Assembly: GCA_032717465.1 (NCBI GenBank)
Contig: CM064732.1
Coordinates: forward strand, 18,201,639 to 18,265,638
DNA length: 64,000 bases
Reading direction: 5' to 3'
Source: Coenobita brevimanus
Lineage: Eukaryota > Arthropoda > Malacostraca > Decapoda > Coenobitidae
In this document: piece after piece, positions 1 through 15,194 of the stretch
Layout of the letters: each line of letters starts with the position of its first letter
Numbering within the stretch: position 1 is the first letter of the stretch
The notes under the pieces: model-generated
The model's input: the letters and a program-made list of their open reading frames with translations, nothing else
Databases searched by the model: none
Told to the model about the DNA's origin: nothing
Made by a program: the position numbers and the translations under genes

Positions 1-1074
<1,074 letters not shown>

Positions 1075-1547
1075 GATGAGCTGCCTACAGATGCCTACTT
1101 TGTGTCTGAACTTTGTCAAGGGTGAAGGATTAAGATGTGCTGTTGGTCATAAACTGAGATACACGTCTCATTCACTCAGGCACGATGTAAAGAGAAAGAA
1201 AAATTAATCAGAAATAATAGAATGGAAAACTAGATAGAAAAAGTGGATATGATGGTTAATGCTATTTTTAGGTTTAGATGAAACGGACGGCTTGGCTACC
1301 TAACTTCACTACCAACACCTTTTTTTTCTGTTCATTGGTGCTTCTGTTACTAATCTTTCGTCTTCCTTCTCTCCCTCAATCCACTTTCTCAATTTTCCTT
1401 CTTTATACGCTTTCATTATCCATCTTTCTGTTGTTCATTCAGTTGTCCTTCACTTTTATAATTTTTATGTTCATCTATACATCCCTCCTTCGTCCGTCTC
1501 CATCATCCGTCATTCTTCCTCTCTCTCCCTCATTACCTTCTTCCCTT

Positions 1548-1551
<4 letters not shown>
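1075..1551. other. unique AT-rich DNA, nothing recognised
   Basis: Mixed sequence to about 1320, then C/T-rich to 1550. No splice-framed open reading frame with non-repetitive composition was seen. Confidence 0.5.

Positions 1552-1594
<43 letters not shown>
1552..1594. repeat. (GA)n microsatellite
   Basis: Uninterrupted GA dinucleotides, about 21 units. They are followed by a G-rich stretch (1595-1800) with several runs of four or more G on the + strand. Confidence 0.97.
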
Positions 1595-1597
<3 letters not shown>

Positions 1598-1839
1598 GGG
1601 GGGAAGGAAACACGTGAAGGCCCCTCCCAATCTCCAAGGGTCACTCCCAATTTGTGGCGTTGACCGAGGGTGGGAGGGGGTGTGAAGGGGCACTGAGAGG
1701 GGTAGCTGGGGAACAGGGAGGGGACAGGAGAGGGCAGGGACGAGAAATGGAGGGCAGGGAAGGGTGTAGGGGGGGAAAACAAACAGGTCAAAGTGCCATG
1801 GAAAGCACTGTGGGTGTCGGGTCATTTTTTGTTTGACCT

Positions 1840-2345
1840 CTGTTGACTCCCTCCATCCCTGTCTGTCTGTCACTCTGCTTGTCTTGTTGCCATCTCGCCC
1901 TGCCTACCTCTCCACAATTCTTGCCTGCCTGTCCTCCCTTTTTTTGCTTCCCTGCCTACTTTCCTGTCTTCCTACCTACCTCCCTGTCCTTCTCTATCTC
2001 CCTGTCTGGCTTCCTGTCTGTCTCCCTTTTTATCCTGTTACCTTCCTTCTCTGCCTACCTTTCCTTCCACCTTGCATCCGTGCTTGCCATCCTGTCTCCA
2101 TGCCTTTCTTATATTCCTTCCTCCTTGTTGGTTTCGTACCTGATTCCTTCTTTTCCTGTCTCCGCTTCTTGCCTACCTGCCATCCATCCAGTCTACCTCT
2201 TCCTGTCATCCTCCCTGCCTTCCAAATTTGTCTACATGCTTTCTTTTCCTCTCCCTGCCCCCCTGCCTTTCTCCCTCCCTTCCGTCTTTCACCCTGCGTT
2301 CCCTGCATCCTCTGCCCTCCCTGTCTCCCTGCCTGCCTGTTATAT
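1840..2345. repeat. long polypyrimidine tract based on CCTGYCT/CCTACC
   Basis: About 500 bp of almost pure C/T on the + strand, built from variants of CCTGCCTGCCT and CCTACC, so it is a diverged tetranucleotide array. The long frames across it encode only Leu/Pro/Ser/Cys-rich peptides. Confidence 0.85.
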
Positions 2346-2453
2346 TCAGTCGTGGGGACGTCTTTTTTTTTTTTTCTGTTGATTTTTGCATGTGTGGTTT
2401 TGTACAGGGTATCAAACAAGACTCTGTGGTGGATATGCTGGTTTTGCTGTGTG

Positions 2454-4444
<1,991 letters not shown>

Positions 4445-4790
4445 TGTCCCCTCTCAACCTTCTGCCCTTACCACCCCCTTCCTTTTCCCCATACCACCCC
4501 CCCTCCTTTTCCCCTTTCTACCCCCCTTCTCCCCTCCCGTCCTCTTTCCCGTTCTCCCCCTCCCGCCTCATTTCCTCTTTCTTCCCCTCCCGCCTCATTT
4601 CCTCCTCCTTCCCCACTCCTCTTCTTTCACCCTTTTTCCCCCACTCGTAATCTCACCCTTATTCTTCTACAGTATACTATTCCTCCCACCCTTCTTTCCT
4701 TCACCCTTTCCCCCCTATATCTCCCTTCCTCTCTCGCCCTCCTCCCTTTTCCCCCTGCATCTCCCTTCGCTCTTCTCCCTTCCCAGCAAA
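4445..4790. repeat. polypyrimidine tract (TTCCCC/CCTCCC)
   Basis: About 350 bp of nearly continuous C/T on the + strand, including an imperfect duplication of a CCCCTCCCGCCTCATTTCCT-like unit around 4555-4610. Confidence 0.8.
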
Positions 4791-5204
4791 GAATAAACGT
4801 AAAACGAAATAAGAGCACCATTCACCTCAGCAGCCCAACAGGGGGAGACTCATTAATGTAATAGTACTGCATTATTTTGTCGCCAAATTTCTCCCACTTT
4901 GGGCTACTGGAGAGAAGCATTATTTTGGCTGTTGGTTTTCATCATCATCATCATCATTGTCGTCGTCGTGTTAGTTGTGAGTTATATGCATTTACGATCC
5001 CCCTTCTCCCCCCCCCACACACACACCTTAAAAATCCGGAAAGGTGCAGCAAATGAAGCGAACGCCATGTTACTACGATCAGAACGGCGCGAACCTTCTT
5101 CCTGGCCGGATAATTTTAACTGCGAGTTGTGGCAGGACCTCTTACCTAATGCCATCCTAAAGCTCTTCATTATAGCTGGTAATGGATCAGACAGCAGAGG
5201 GCGA
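4791..5204. other. unique DNA, nothing recognised
   Basis: Short (CAT)n at about 4940-4957. A frame open around 4982-5269 on the - strand has mixed composition but no recognised motif and no convincing splice context, so it is not called. Confidence 0.4.
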
Positions 5205-6080
5205 AAGACCGGGAGTTGAAAGCCACCACTTTTCCACGCAGCACTCCCCATCCCACCCCCACGACACACACGACCCCCTCATTTGTCTCACACTTACACC
5301 GTTCCCTACCCTCTTATCTGTCAAACTCATCCACTTATTCATTTCTCACTTCCCGTATACCACTTTTACCCACACCTTGACTCACCTATCTAACCTCCCA
5401 CACAAAGCTTCTTTTCCCTCACTCCCACATTGTTGCCAGTTCTGTTTTATCTGTCAGATTCATCCACTTCCTCATTACTCACTTTCCTCAGCTACACTTT
5501 ACCAACACTTTGACTCATCCATCAACCCTACCTTCGTATTGCGTCACTCATTCATCGTTTCTTGCTGTCTTATCTTTCAGACTCGCCCACTTATTCTTTA
5601 CTAGCTTCCCTTATCTACATTTAACCACACCTTAATTCACTCTTCTACCTTGGAGAACGACCTGGTCTACGCTTGTCAGTCCTCTTATTTGCCAGACATA
5701 TCTACCTGTTCAGAGTTTACCTTCCCTTGCATGCACATCTCACCTGGTGTACTCATTGCTGTCTTATGTACCAAAGCTTATTTACCTTTTTACTTCTACA
5801 GTGCTCTCACCTTCACCCACTCACTCTGCTGACTTTTTAAATCCACACTTCCTTATTTGTCATGTCCCTCCCACTACCCGTCTGTTGACTATCGACCCAT
5901 TTTTCCTTATCAGTCCGCCCTGCTCTCCGCAATGCTGGGTATATTGCCATTAACTTTCCTGTCGAGTAACCCTTTCTTATACACCCTATTTACTGAATAC
6001 TTCTCACTATTTCCTGTGTTTTCCTGCATGCTTCTCTACTTTCCTGTGCACACTGTCTTCAAGCATACTGCCATTTAATC
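5205..6080. repeat. diverged long-unit tandem repeat, pyrimidine-rich
   Basis: A motif order of 'TCTTATCTGTCAGACTC, CCACTTATTC, TTACTCACTT, ACACCTTGACTCA' recurs near 5310, 5445 and 5570 and more weakly to about 6060, spaced 125-140 bp. I read this as an old tandem array. The C/T/A-rich open frames in it are by-products. Confidence 0.55.
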
Positions 6081-6475
6081 TTTATTATCTAGTGAGTTAC
6101 ATATTATTTTTTCTTCTTCCGTCAACGGTCGTCATTACAATTTTCCCGTAGTTCAGCTTAAAAATTTTCAGTCCTTACCATTTCTCTCAGCATGACTTTA
6201 CACTAATTCTCTTCCTTCAGGTATGCTTAATTTTTTTCCTCTGAGCATGTAATAAAGACTTGTGCTTTACATAGGCGATAAATTTCTTGTTATATGTATT
6301 TGCAGATCTCTCAGCCATTTATAATACTGCTCGGTGCATCATAATTTTCTTCATTTTTTAAACTCTTTTTCTTTTTCTCGCTTTCTTTTTTATGGGTGGG
6401 GTGTATAACGATTTACGTCTTTGATAATCGGGTAATATGTTGATCTCTATGCCGATGACTGACTTGACTGCTTTT

Positions 6476-6525
<50 letters not shown>

Positions 6526-6890
6526 TACACACTTTTTTTTTTTTCACGCAACGATGATTTTCCCCGGCCTGCCCCAAACCCAGTGGCGGCCAAGATCGGC
6601 GTGACAAAAGGGAACCGTAGATGTTTCGCCGTTTCTTCTGGCATTGTTGACCGCGGGTGGGGGGTTTTATTGGAGGGGAAAGGGTACGGGAGGGAAGGGT
6701 ACGAGAGGGAGAAGGTACGCTGGTGATGGAGGTGGTGGTGGTGGTGATTGGTGGAGGGTTTAGTCGTCAGGGTCTTTGGTCGCGCATCCGAGCTGATTAA
6801 ACCTTGACATCGGCGTTGACCCCGAAACCTTCTTTTCTCCCCTTTTTGCTTACCCCTCCTCTGCTGTGGTTTGGGTGACGATGCCTGAGT
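6081..6890. other. unique DNA with a (CT)n array at 6480-6522
   Basis: AT-rich unique sequence, one perfect (CT)n run, then a GC-richer stretch (6550-6760) containing (GGT)n at 6728-6745. No gene recognised. Confidence 0.5.
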
Positions 6891-6899
6891 GATAGGGAG

Positions 6900-7132
6900 G
6901 GAAGATGGACCGTGATGTTAGGGTGATAGGTGGACCGTGATGTCTGAATGATAGGGACCGTAGAAAGGTGGACCACGATGTGCGGATGATAGGGGCCGTA
7001 GAGACGTGGACTTATGATGTCCGGGTGATAGGTACGGTAGAGAAGTTGACCGTGGTGTCAGAGTGATGGGAGTGATCGAAAGATGGACCGTGATGTCAGG
7101 GTGATAGGGACCGGAATAGTACACCGTGATTA
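6900..7132. repeat. minisatellite, ~40-bp unit, about six copies
   Basis: The words GACCGTGATGT, GGGTGATAGG and ACCGTAGA recur in the same order roughly every 40 bp across 6906-7120. The copies are diverged. Peptides read from it (Pro/His/Ser/Tyr repeats) only reflect the array. Confidence 0.8.
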
Positions 7133-7700
7133 ATGATAGGGAACAGCAGGCCGTATTTATTTCCTACAAAGGCGACATCCGGAAGTAACAAAGTATGGCA
7201 GGGATTATTAGCTTGTTATTTTATTTATTTATTTATTTATTTTAGCCCTCAGACGTCGGGAGGCAATCCAATGAAGAGAAAATCATCTCTTGTCAGCTAG
7301 GGGCAAATAGATTGATAGTCAGAAGGAAGTTCAAAGGTTAAGAGAACAAGGAGGTTGCTTAGTGTTGAAGCTCTGGAAGCTGCATCTTGTTATGATAATT
7401 ATTTTGACTGTTCAATAATTCAACATAACCGTTACCTCGACCTCCCCTCACCAACTCCACCTCCTCCTCTTCTTCCTACTTGCGATAGCCATTTTTCCCG
7501 CCCATGTCACAGTCGAGAGTTACGGCTATAAAGTGTCAAGCTCTGAAGATGAAAGAGTTTTGTAGGCAAATGCTAAGAGGTGCGGCTGACCAAAGCTGGC
7601 TGGTTATAATTGAAGTCGTGGGCGGGGGAAGTGTGTCTTTGGTATATTTGTGGCGTTGGACGACGGGTGGTGGTGGTGAAAAGGGTGGCAGGAGTATGGT
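7133..7700. other. unique DNA with a (TTTA)n stretch
   Basis: (TTTA)n occupies about 7210-7243. The rest is non-repetitive with no gene recognised. Confidence 0.5.
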
Positions 7701-7704
7701 GGAT

Positions 7705-7706
7705 GA

Positions 7707-7739
<33 letters not shown>

Positions 7740-8150
7740 AAGGTGAAGGAGAGGGACTGGAGTGTGGCTGGAAGTGGAAGAGATGGTGGTGGTTGCTATT
7801 GGTAGAAGTGATGATGATGATGATGATGATGAGAGTGTGGTTGGCGGTGGGAAGAAATGATAGTAATGATTGCCTGTGGGGGAGGGGGGAAGGAAGATGA
7901 TAATGGTGATGATTTACTGTAGTTGGTTGTAGAAGAGATATGGAGGTTGCAGGAATATCATGAATGGCGAGAGAATGGTGGAATGATTGATGATGATAGG
8001 TGCGTGATGGTGAAAGGAGTGATGGTTGCAGGGGTAATGGTGGCAGGAGTGATGGTGGCAGGAATGATGGTGGCAGGGGTGATGGTGGTAGAGGTGATGG
8101 TGGCAGAGATGATGATGGAAGGAGTGATGGTGGCAGGGGTGGTTGTGGCA
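7705..8150. repeat. (ATG)n trinucleotides and a 15-bp minisatellite
   Basis: (ATG)n at 7707-7738 and again near 7810-7832. From about 8003 to 8145 a 15-bp unit close to GTGATGGTGGCAGGA repeats about ten times with single-base variants. Since 15 is a multiple of three, all frames stay open in places, which explains the Met/Val/Ala-rich peptides. Confidence 0.85.
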
Positions 8151-8251
8151 GTATGTTAGCCCAGAAGATGATATAAAATTGTCTGGCTTTGTCAAAGAAT
8201 GTTATAAAGAAGACCCAATAATAATGAAGATGATGGTGGTCGCCTTTTTGA

Positions 8252-8300
8252 CCCCTTCACCACGACGGGTCTTTTCTCGGGTGAAAAAAGTCGTCTGGTG
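8252..8300. mobile_element. family A fragment (weak)
   Basis: CCCCTTCACCACGACG followed within 30 bp by GTCGTCTGGTGGGAG resembles a collapsed family A terminus and its inverted partner. It is too short to be certain. Confidence 0.25.
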
Positions 8301-8329
8301 GGAGTAGGAGTAAAAATAAAAAGACAATT

Positions 8330-8545
8330 GATATGCTCGCTGGTCTGTGCCGGTGTCAGTGATGGCAGTGATGTTCTCAGCAGAATTGATAGCAGTCTGT
8401 CTGGTAGCAGTGTTAACAATAATAGTGCGAGTGATCTGTGTCGGTATCAGTGTGTGTTGATAGCGATGTTGGCAGCGGTGGTGTCAGTGGTTTGTGTTGG
8501 TAGCAGTATTGACAGTGGTGGTGTCAGTGGTCTGTGTTCAGGCTA
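8330..8545. repeat. diverged GGTGTCAGTGGTCTGTG-type tandem repeat
   Basis: Words such as GGTGTCAGTG, GTCTGTGT and GGTAGCAGTGTT recur through the stretch with spacing of about 60-65 bp. This looks like an old minisatellite. Confidence 0.6.
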
Positions 8546-8629
8546 GCGACGGCGGTGTCGGTTCTGGGTTACCACACTCACTCACTCGGTCCCATAAACA
8601 CCCAGGATATTGGTGAGCATTAATTTTTA

Positions 8630-9035
8630 TTACACTTTCCAGACAATCCTTTTTTATGGCCCTTCCACCACTGGCCTTCCCTACCATACCTTCCCCTTTC
8701 CACCCCTTTCCCCCATACTTCCTTCCCTCCCCTTTCCCTCCTTCCCTTTCCTTTTCTATTCCTATGCCTTCTCTCTCTTCGTGAATTCTTCATTTCCCTC
8801 ACTTTCCATCTTCTCTCCCCTTACTTCCTTGTCTACCCTACCCTTCCTCCTCTCCCTGTTCTTCTCTTTCCATTCTCCTTATTTTTCCCTTCTCTCTTCC
8901 TTTTTCCCATCCTCCCTCTTCCCTTTACCTTCCGCCTGCCTTCCTTCCCAGTCTTCTCTTCCTCTTGCCGTCTCGCCTTCCCTCCCCTTTCCCTCCCGGC
9001 CACCCCTTCCCTCACCCTTCCATCACCTTTACAGT
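8630..9035. repeat. polypyrimidine tract
   Basis: About 400 bp of nearly pure C/T on the + strand (TTCCCTTTCC/CCTTCC words). The complementary purine strand yields Arg/Glu/Gly/Lys-rich spurious frames. Confidence 0.85.
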
Positions 9036-10030
9036 AGTGTTTCATAGAACATAGAGGATGGGTTGGAACCTTAAACCCTCTGTAGTGGTGACACAGAGCT
9101 ATCTTCTGTGCTGTAAAGCCCCGTATCTGGGTCGTAAGGATTGTGGTCATGAGGCAATAGACGGCATTTTTTTTTTTTTTCCTTTCTTGGTGGATTCATT
9201 CGTTACCACAGCCTGGAAATTCTTTTAAGGTCCTCGGAGTTGGAAGGACGAATCAACCTAACGTAAATGTGGAGGAAACTGAAGTTGTAGAGGAAGTTAA
9301 GGTTAGAGTGTATGTTCTGTATTATTTCAAGTATCTCAGTTTTATTTACCAGCTGTGGTTTTGTGAAAAACTTGGACTCGAAAGTTAGAGGAATTTTAGT
9401 TTGCAAAAATAATCAGGACACAGAATGCTCCTGACTAATCTCTTGCAGTACAAAGCCCATTAAACCCATTAGCAAATATATCACCTCGCCAACTTCTTAC
9501 GTATAAAAAGATAAATAGACTGATAGATAGACAGATAGTTAGATAGATATATTGGTGGTAGACTGATTCGATTTTCTGACTGTGAGGCCCTCTTTAGGAA
9601 AGCACAAGTGATACGCTGTTGGTTTTTTCTTTATATCACCTCTGCTGGCTTTAGCTCAGACAGTATCAATGGGCGTCGTGTGAAGAGTGAAAGCGTTCTT
9701 AATCTGGGCCGACTAGAAAGACAAAAAAGACAGGAGAGAGGAAGAGCCTTGTTTCCCTCCCCGCCCGAAGCCCTACGTGGCATTAACATATTTGGTCGAT
9801 AGTTTTTTTGTGGAGACTTTTTGTTCAATATTCGCTTGGTGTGATAAAGAGGCAGTGTCATTCTTTCATCAGTTACTTCCTATCCTCACTTCATCCACAT
9901 CGTTACTTCCTCATACAATCGTCACTTCGTACCTGCTTGTTGTGATGTACTGACGCTGTATAATTATTTCTGAATTGATTGCCTGTCTATTTCATGCACA
10001 GGTTCACTCACCCATAGAACTGTCCTCTGA
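9036..10030. other. unique DNA with a short GATA-type repeat
   Basis: GATAGATAGACAGATAGTTAGATAGA-type repeat at about 9508-9550. Otherwise non-repetitive AT-rich DNA. The open frames at 9608-9861 on both strands show no recognisable domain. Confidence 0.45.
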
Positions 10031-10064
10031 ATTATGGTCTTGCGCATTGGAACAAGAGAGTGAA

Positions 10065-10122
<58 letters not shown>

Positions 10123-10196
10123 TTTATGCGCGTTTTCATTTGGTCATGGGACAGTCATCAAAATTCCGTTCTCTCGTACTGGAACAAGAGAATGAA

Positions 10197-10288
<92 letters not shown>
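10000..10288. repeat. duplicated flank plus two (GT)n arrays
   Basis: Two copies of a roughly 55-bp sequence (CATRGRACWGTC ... TGGAACAAGAGARTGAATA) at about 10013-10066 and 10144-10198 each run straight into (GT)n, at 10067-10120 and 10199-10288. The whole flank-plus-array unit is tandemly duplicated. Confidence 0.85.
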
Positions 10289-10289
<1 letters not shown>

Positions 10290-11639
10290 AATGCTCCACC
10301 ACCACCACCTCGAGATGATGCTGTTGATGTTCGTCCCGTTAGCTTACGCCTCGCTGGATGTTTTACTATTATTGGCTTCCGGTAAGAATCTAACAATGTG
10401 TTTACAGAATTTTTATAGACAGGTTTTACAGCTTGTTTTGAATTTTGTTTTAGGGAATTTTATTGGATTTTAAGCTCATATACCACCGAGAATTTCCAGT
10501 TAGTAAGTAAAATCGTTTGGGGTTAGTCATTTTTTTTTTTTTTTAGGTGAGGTTAAAGGGTTCGTCGAATTTTTTATTATTTAATGTGAATATTATTTTA
10601 TTAAAGTTTGACAGGATTTTGATAGATTTTTTTATGGCGTATGTGATAAGATTTATTGTAGGTTCATTGCACTTGCGTTTTATTTTTGTTTGCAGAAGTC
10701 AGCCAGGAGCCATGTTTTTGTCACCAGTTTATTGATAGTAGAAATTTCTTTATATTAGTTATAATTAATGATGATAATAACAAGTGGTTTACCTTATAGT
10801 TTAGGCCTTTTAGTTCGAGAAGTGTATCAGATGAAAAACCTGTCTGATGGTTGGGAAAATGTAACAAAATATTGAATGAGCCAATAAAAACTGCTTCTTG
10901 GAGTCCCTTTTATGTTGAATGAAAGTGTCTCGTAGTAGAAAGAATATAAGAGAGAGAGAGAGAGAGACTATTTTTGTCCAAGTCATTGCAAGGATTCTCT
11001 TCTATGCAGCACAAAGGGGTAACGCTGAATGAAGAACAGAATATAAAAAAACGTCTAGACACTGACTTTTTTATATATTTTTACTTAGAGCTTCAGTTAT
11101 TTGGAGATTGATTTTACGGGACCGTAGAGAGAATAAGGAGGGGTGAGGGTGCAAGAGGTGGGGGCGGGGGGGCAAGACAAGGAAGGAGATCTTGGTAAAA
11201 TGCCATGAGGCTGTGAGCTCGTCATCTTAAAAAATATATCACCGGTTCCTGTTTTCTTTGCATGGCACGAAAATAATTGCTATTGATTGTCTGTATTTGA
11301 CGTGTTAAACTTCTCATGTTTCATTTCTACAGGCTGTGTCCTTGCTAAAAAGAGAGATTTTTTAAATGACATAATCAAAGGCCATTACGCAAAATAGATC
11401 GCATAATAAGAGATGCTAGAGCTATCCAGCCCACAAAATATCAGGGCGTAATAACTAAATCATTGAGTAAAAAGAGTTTGAGCCTCCTATGTCCCCGAAC
11501 TTACATCCCCCTGGTGATAATTTAGCCGCTGCTCTTAACGCCAGACATAAACCACCCCTGACAGCTACCCGGAGTCCCCACCACCGCACCTGTTGGGTAT
11601 TCATAACAGCAGACTTGGAGCAGACATCAGGGCTACTTT
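10289..11639. other. unique AT-rich DNA, nothing recognised
   Basis: A low-complexity-poor stretch with T-rich segments, a (GA)n at 10951-10968 and a short G-rich patch near 11140-11175. No coding, RNA or convincing mobile-element feature was found. Confidence 0.5.
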
Positions 11640-11975
11640 GAGACACTGGGATACGTGGAGGTTAGGATGGGTTGGGCTGGAAGGAATTGGGTTGGGGTGG
11701 TGTAGGGATGTAGGGTGGGGTTGGAATAGGTTGGGTTAGGATGGTGTAGGAATGGAGAGATATGGATGATTTAAGTTAGGAGAGAATTAGGTTGGGCTGG
11801 GTTTGGATGGTGCAAGGATAGAGAGATGTGGATGGATTAAGTAAGGAGATGCTGGGGTTAGGGAGAATTTGGTTGGCTTGGGTTAAGGTGGTGAATTGAT
11901 AGAGAGGCGTGGATGGATAACGTTAGGAGTGGTTGGGGTAGGTTAGGCTGGGTAAGATTAGGTTAAGTTAGAGAC
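11640..11975. repeat. diverged tandem repeat rich in GGTTGGG/GGTTAGG, ~75-bp unit
   Basis: The order 'GGATGGTG, AGGAATGGAGAGATATGG, ATGGATTAAGTTAGGAG, GGTTGGGCTGGG' recurs about three and a half times. TTAGG words occur but are not in a pure tandem run, so this is not telomeric. Confidence 0.7.
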
Positions 11976-12490
11976 ATCCACAAACGTGGAAAGCTTGATT
12001 AACATCGACTACGTTTGTTAAGTTACATGTACAGTGTTTTTATGATTCTCCATAGATTATTTTTGCAGAAAGAATTTGTAAAGAACTAACATATATCAAC
12101 AGAGAGAGAGAGAGAGAGAGAGAGGTTGCGTGAGTTACCTCCATAAGTATTAGCGTACAGAGAGTCTAAGGGTCTTTGACAGGTGTGAAAACGTCTTGTC
12201 CACATTTTGGGAATCCTACCTGGCGTCTTAACTGACTCTTCATTTACCTGTCCAGTTGCCTCCCACTATAATATTAGCATAAGGGATAACAAGGAGTCTT
12301 TTGAGGCCCACTTAAGATATTCATAAGTATTCAGGAAACCACGTAAACCCCACACCGTCCGTAGGCCCACCCAGGGATAATACAAATGTTCTCCGTTTGG
12401 GACTAAATTACGCGGTGGGCCTCCTGCAGGTGTTAATGGGAGGCTGATGGATTGAAGCTTGTCACGCCACGGAAGGAAGGGGAAGAAGTG
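11976..12490. other. unique DNA with a (GA)n at 12101-12124
   Basis: Non-repetitive apart from one short GA array. No gene recognised. Confidence 0.5.
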
Positions 12491-12810
12491 AAGGAGGTGT
12501 CGTGTTGTGTTCCTTTCCTCTGCTTTCTCTTGTTCCACATTATTTCCTCCTCCTCATCCCTTCTCCCTTCTTTCTTCTCTCCCCTTTTCCCTTCCCTCTT
12601 TTCTCTCTCGTTCCCCTTCATTTCCTCTTCTCTTTCCCCTTTCCTCCTTTCTTTTCTTCCCTTTTCTCTTTCCCCCTCCTTTCTTTTCTTTCCTTTTCCT
12701 TCTCCTTTTATCTTTCCTCTTCCTTCACCCCATCCCTGATCTCTTCCCACTTCCTTCATCCGTCTCTCCTCCCTTTCTCTCTTCTCTTCCCTCTTCCCTT
12801 CACGCCGCGG
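12491..12810. repeat. polypyrimidine tract
   Basis: About 300 bp of C/T on the + strand (TTCCTCTTCTCTTTCCCC words). Confidence 0.85.
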
Positions 12811-13339
12811 ATGGAGGGGTAAGAATAATCAGGCAAGCGATAATGTTCCTACCCTCTTCCTTTCTCTCTTTCTTTCTCCTATCCCTTCACGCCCCAGAAG
12901 AAGGGAGGGAGGGAGGAAAAGCGGAAAGCGTATTGTGTTCTTCCCCTTTCTTCCCTTCCTTGGAGTATATCACTGTGATGGATGGATCGTTCAGTGTGCA
13001 ATGTCTCGCTGTAATGCCGAGGTCACACCCATACGACTTCCACACTGAGCTTCACGGTTAGCTCACTCTTTCCGTGCTGGAGGTGTCCGGCCACTTCTAA
13101 GAGTTGAACTTGTTAATCACTTTCTATTACGCAGACCGAAGTGATAAATGAGTTTTGACCCATTACTGGTGGGACTTTGATGCTTTTGTGTTTTATATGA
13201 AATTTGTCATTCTGGATATCACCTACCTCTTACTGATTACAGGTAAAATAAGGTTCAGGTAATAATGTCGCTACATGTGTTAAACCATAAGAAATAAAAA
13301 TCATAATAACAGAGAGCAAGGCAAAAGGCAAAATAGACG

Positions 13340-13378
<39 letters not shown>

Positions 13379-13499
13379 ACAGGATAGGAGGGAGAAAGTC
13401 GAGCAGGATAATGTGATGTGGTGTTAAGTATGGTGAGGCGACAAATTGATAATATCCACAAACACGGGACAGACACCATGATTGTGGCTCACAGAGACT
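12811..13499. other. unique DNA with (CA)n at 13342-13377
   Basis: Non-repetitive DNA with one CA array. No coding feature is supported. Confidence 0.5.
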
Positions 13500-13990
13500 T
13501 CACGATTTATTGTCACCGTCAACCGCTCTCTCCTCAATCACCCCCCTCACAACTTCCTCTGCTTCTCTTCCTGCCTCTCCTCTTGTTCATTCTCCTTCCT
13601 TTCCTCTTCATGCCGTTGCTCCCGCTCTACTTATTCTCTTCTTCTCAAGCTCCTCCTCCCGTTTCTCCTCCTTCTGTCCCTCTTTCTCGCATTGGAATTA
13701 TTGACTCCCCGAATTCATCCACTCTTCATCCTTGTGTTGTTGCTCCCTCCCTCATTCCTCCTCCTCCTCCTCCGCCTCCTCCTCCTCCGCCTCCGCCTCC
13801 GCCTCCTCCTCCTCCGCCTCCGCCTCCGCCTCCTCCTTCTCAAGTGTTCCTATGATTTATCGCTGAACATTTACACGAGAGTGGCGAGTCCTTTTGGCCC
13901 CTCCTCACCCTCCCACTCCTCTCTTTCCTCTCTCTCTTCCCACCCCCTCTTCCCCCTCCCTTCTCCTCCTCCCCCAGCCTTTTTACGTCT
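13500..13990. repeat. polypyrimidine tract with a (CTC/CCG)n core
   Basis: C/T-rich throughout. At 13757-13834 it becomes an ordered trinucleotide array of CTC and CGC units (period-mixed CCTCCTCCG blocks). This gives polyproline, polyleucine or polyarginine frames that are repeat artefacts. Confidence 0.85.
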
Positions 13991-14311
13991 TTATTGATAT
14001 CTGTTTTGGTTTCTGGACCCGCAGATTTATGGCGATCGCATCCGACGACGGTGTAAATTATGTGGTAGGCGGTAATGGAGGGGGTAATTTTTCATAGCTG
14101 TGTGGGTGATAGGACTGGGAAGGGCTGAGGCTTTCTGGGGCTGTCTAGTGTCGCTGTTTATTGACTGGCTCAAGTAGGAATTTATATATTTTTTTCCAGC
14201 ATATGAGGGATAATATTCTTCAGTTTGCCGAGTAATAATTCTTCCCCTGTAGTCATAAAGAAGGAAGTTTTTTGTTTTTCCTTTCAACTGTTACTTCAGA
14301 AACTTTGATAC

Positions 14312-14390
14312 TTTGATCCTTTCAGAACGACGACGCTTACTGACGATTTTATTCAACCTAGAGAAATCTTGTTGTAGTGAAGATTTTAAA
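14312..14390. mobile_element. family A palindromic element, short form
   Basis: It opens with TGATCCTTTCAGAACGACGACG-like sequence (14314 onward), contains the diagnostic GACGATTTTATTCA at 14342-14355, and closes with TAGTGAAGATTTTAA at about 14375-14389. This equals the left half of the long family A elements, ended by its own inverted terminus. Confidence 0.6.
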
Positions 14391-14766
14391 ACCAGTCTCT
14401 ATCTGTTCCTTTACGACGATTTTTTCTTATATATTCTTTCGTCTATTTTTTTTTTTCCTATTCTGTTCTGTTGTTTTTACCCACCCTAAGTCTGGTAGTG
14501 ACGTGATAAATTTCAGAAGTACAGTTATTGCAGCGATTTCCTTCTCTCGCAATGAACAGACTTTCCTTAAAACGTACTATGGGACGCTTAACACACACAA
14601 ACGTTTCCTATTCGGCCCACGTCCCTAAAATGCTCGTAGACGTCCAAGTAGCGGCCCTGGTGTGATTGAGATGCACGGGTCGGTAGCAGAGGTGAGAGGG
14701 GCAAGGGTTGGTACGGATGACCACACCTGAAGGCCTACCGCTGTGCATACCAAACGTTACTGGGTG

Positions 14767-14767
<1 letters not shown>
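14391..14767. other. unique DNA, nothing recognised
   Basis: Non-repetitive sequence. A small frame at 14377-14628 has no recognisable motif. Confidence 0.4.
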
Positions 14768-15137
<370 letters not shown>

Positions 15138-15194
15138 GGGAGGGGTGGTGGAGGTAGTAATGTGAATGCGGATAGTCCCATCTTCCTCATATTT

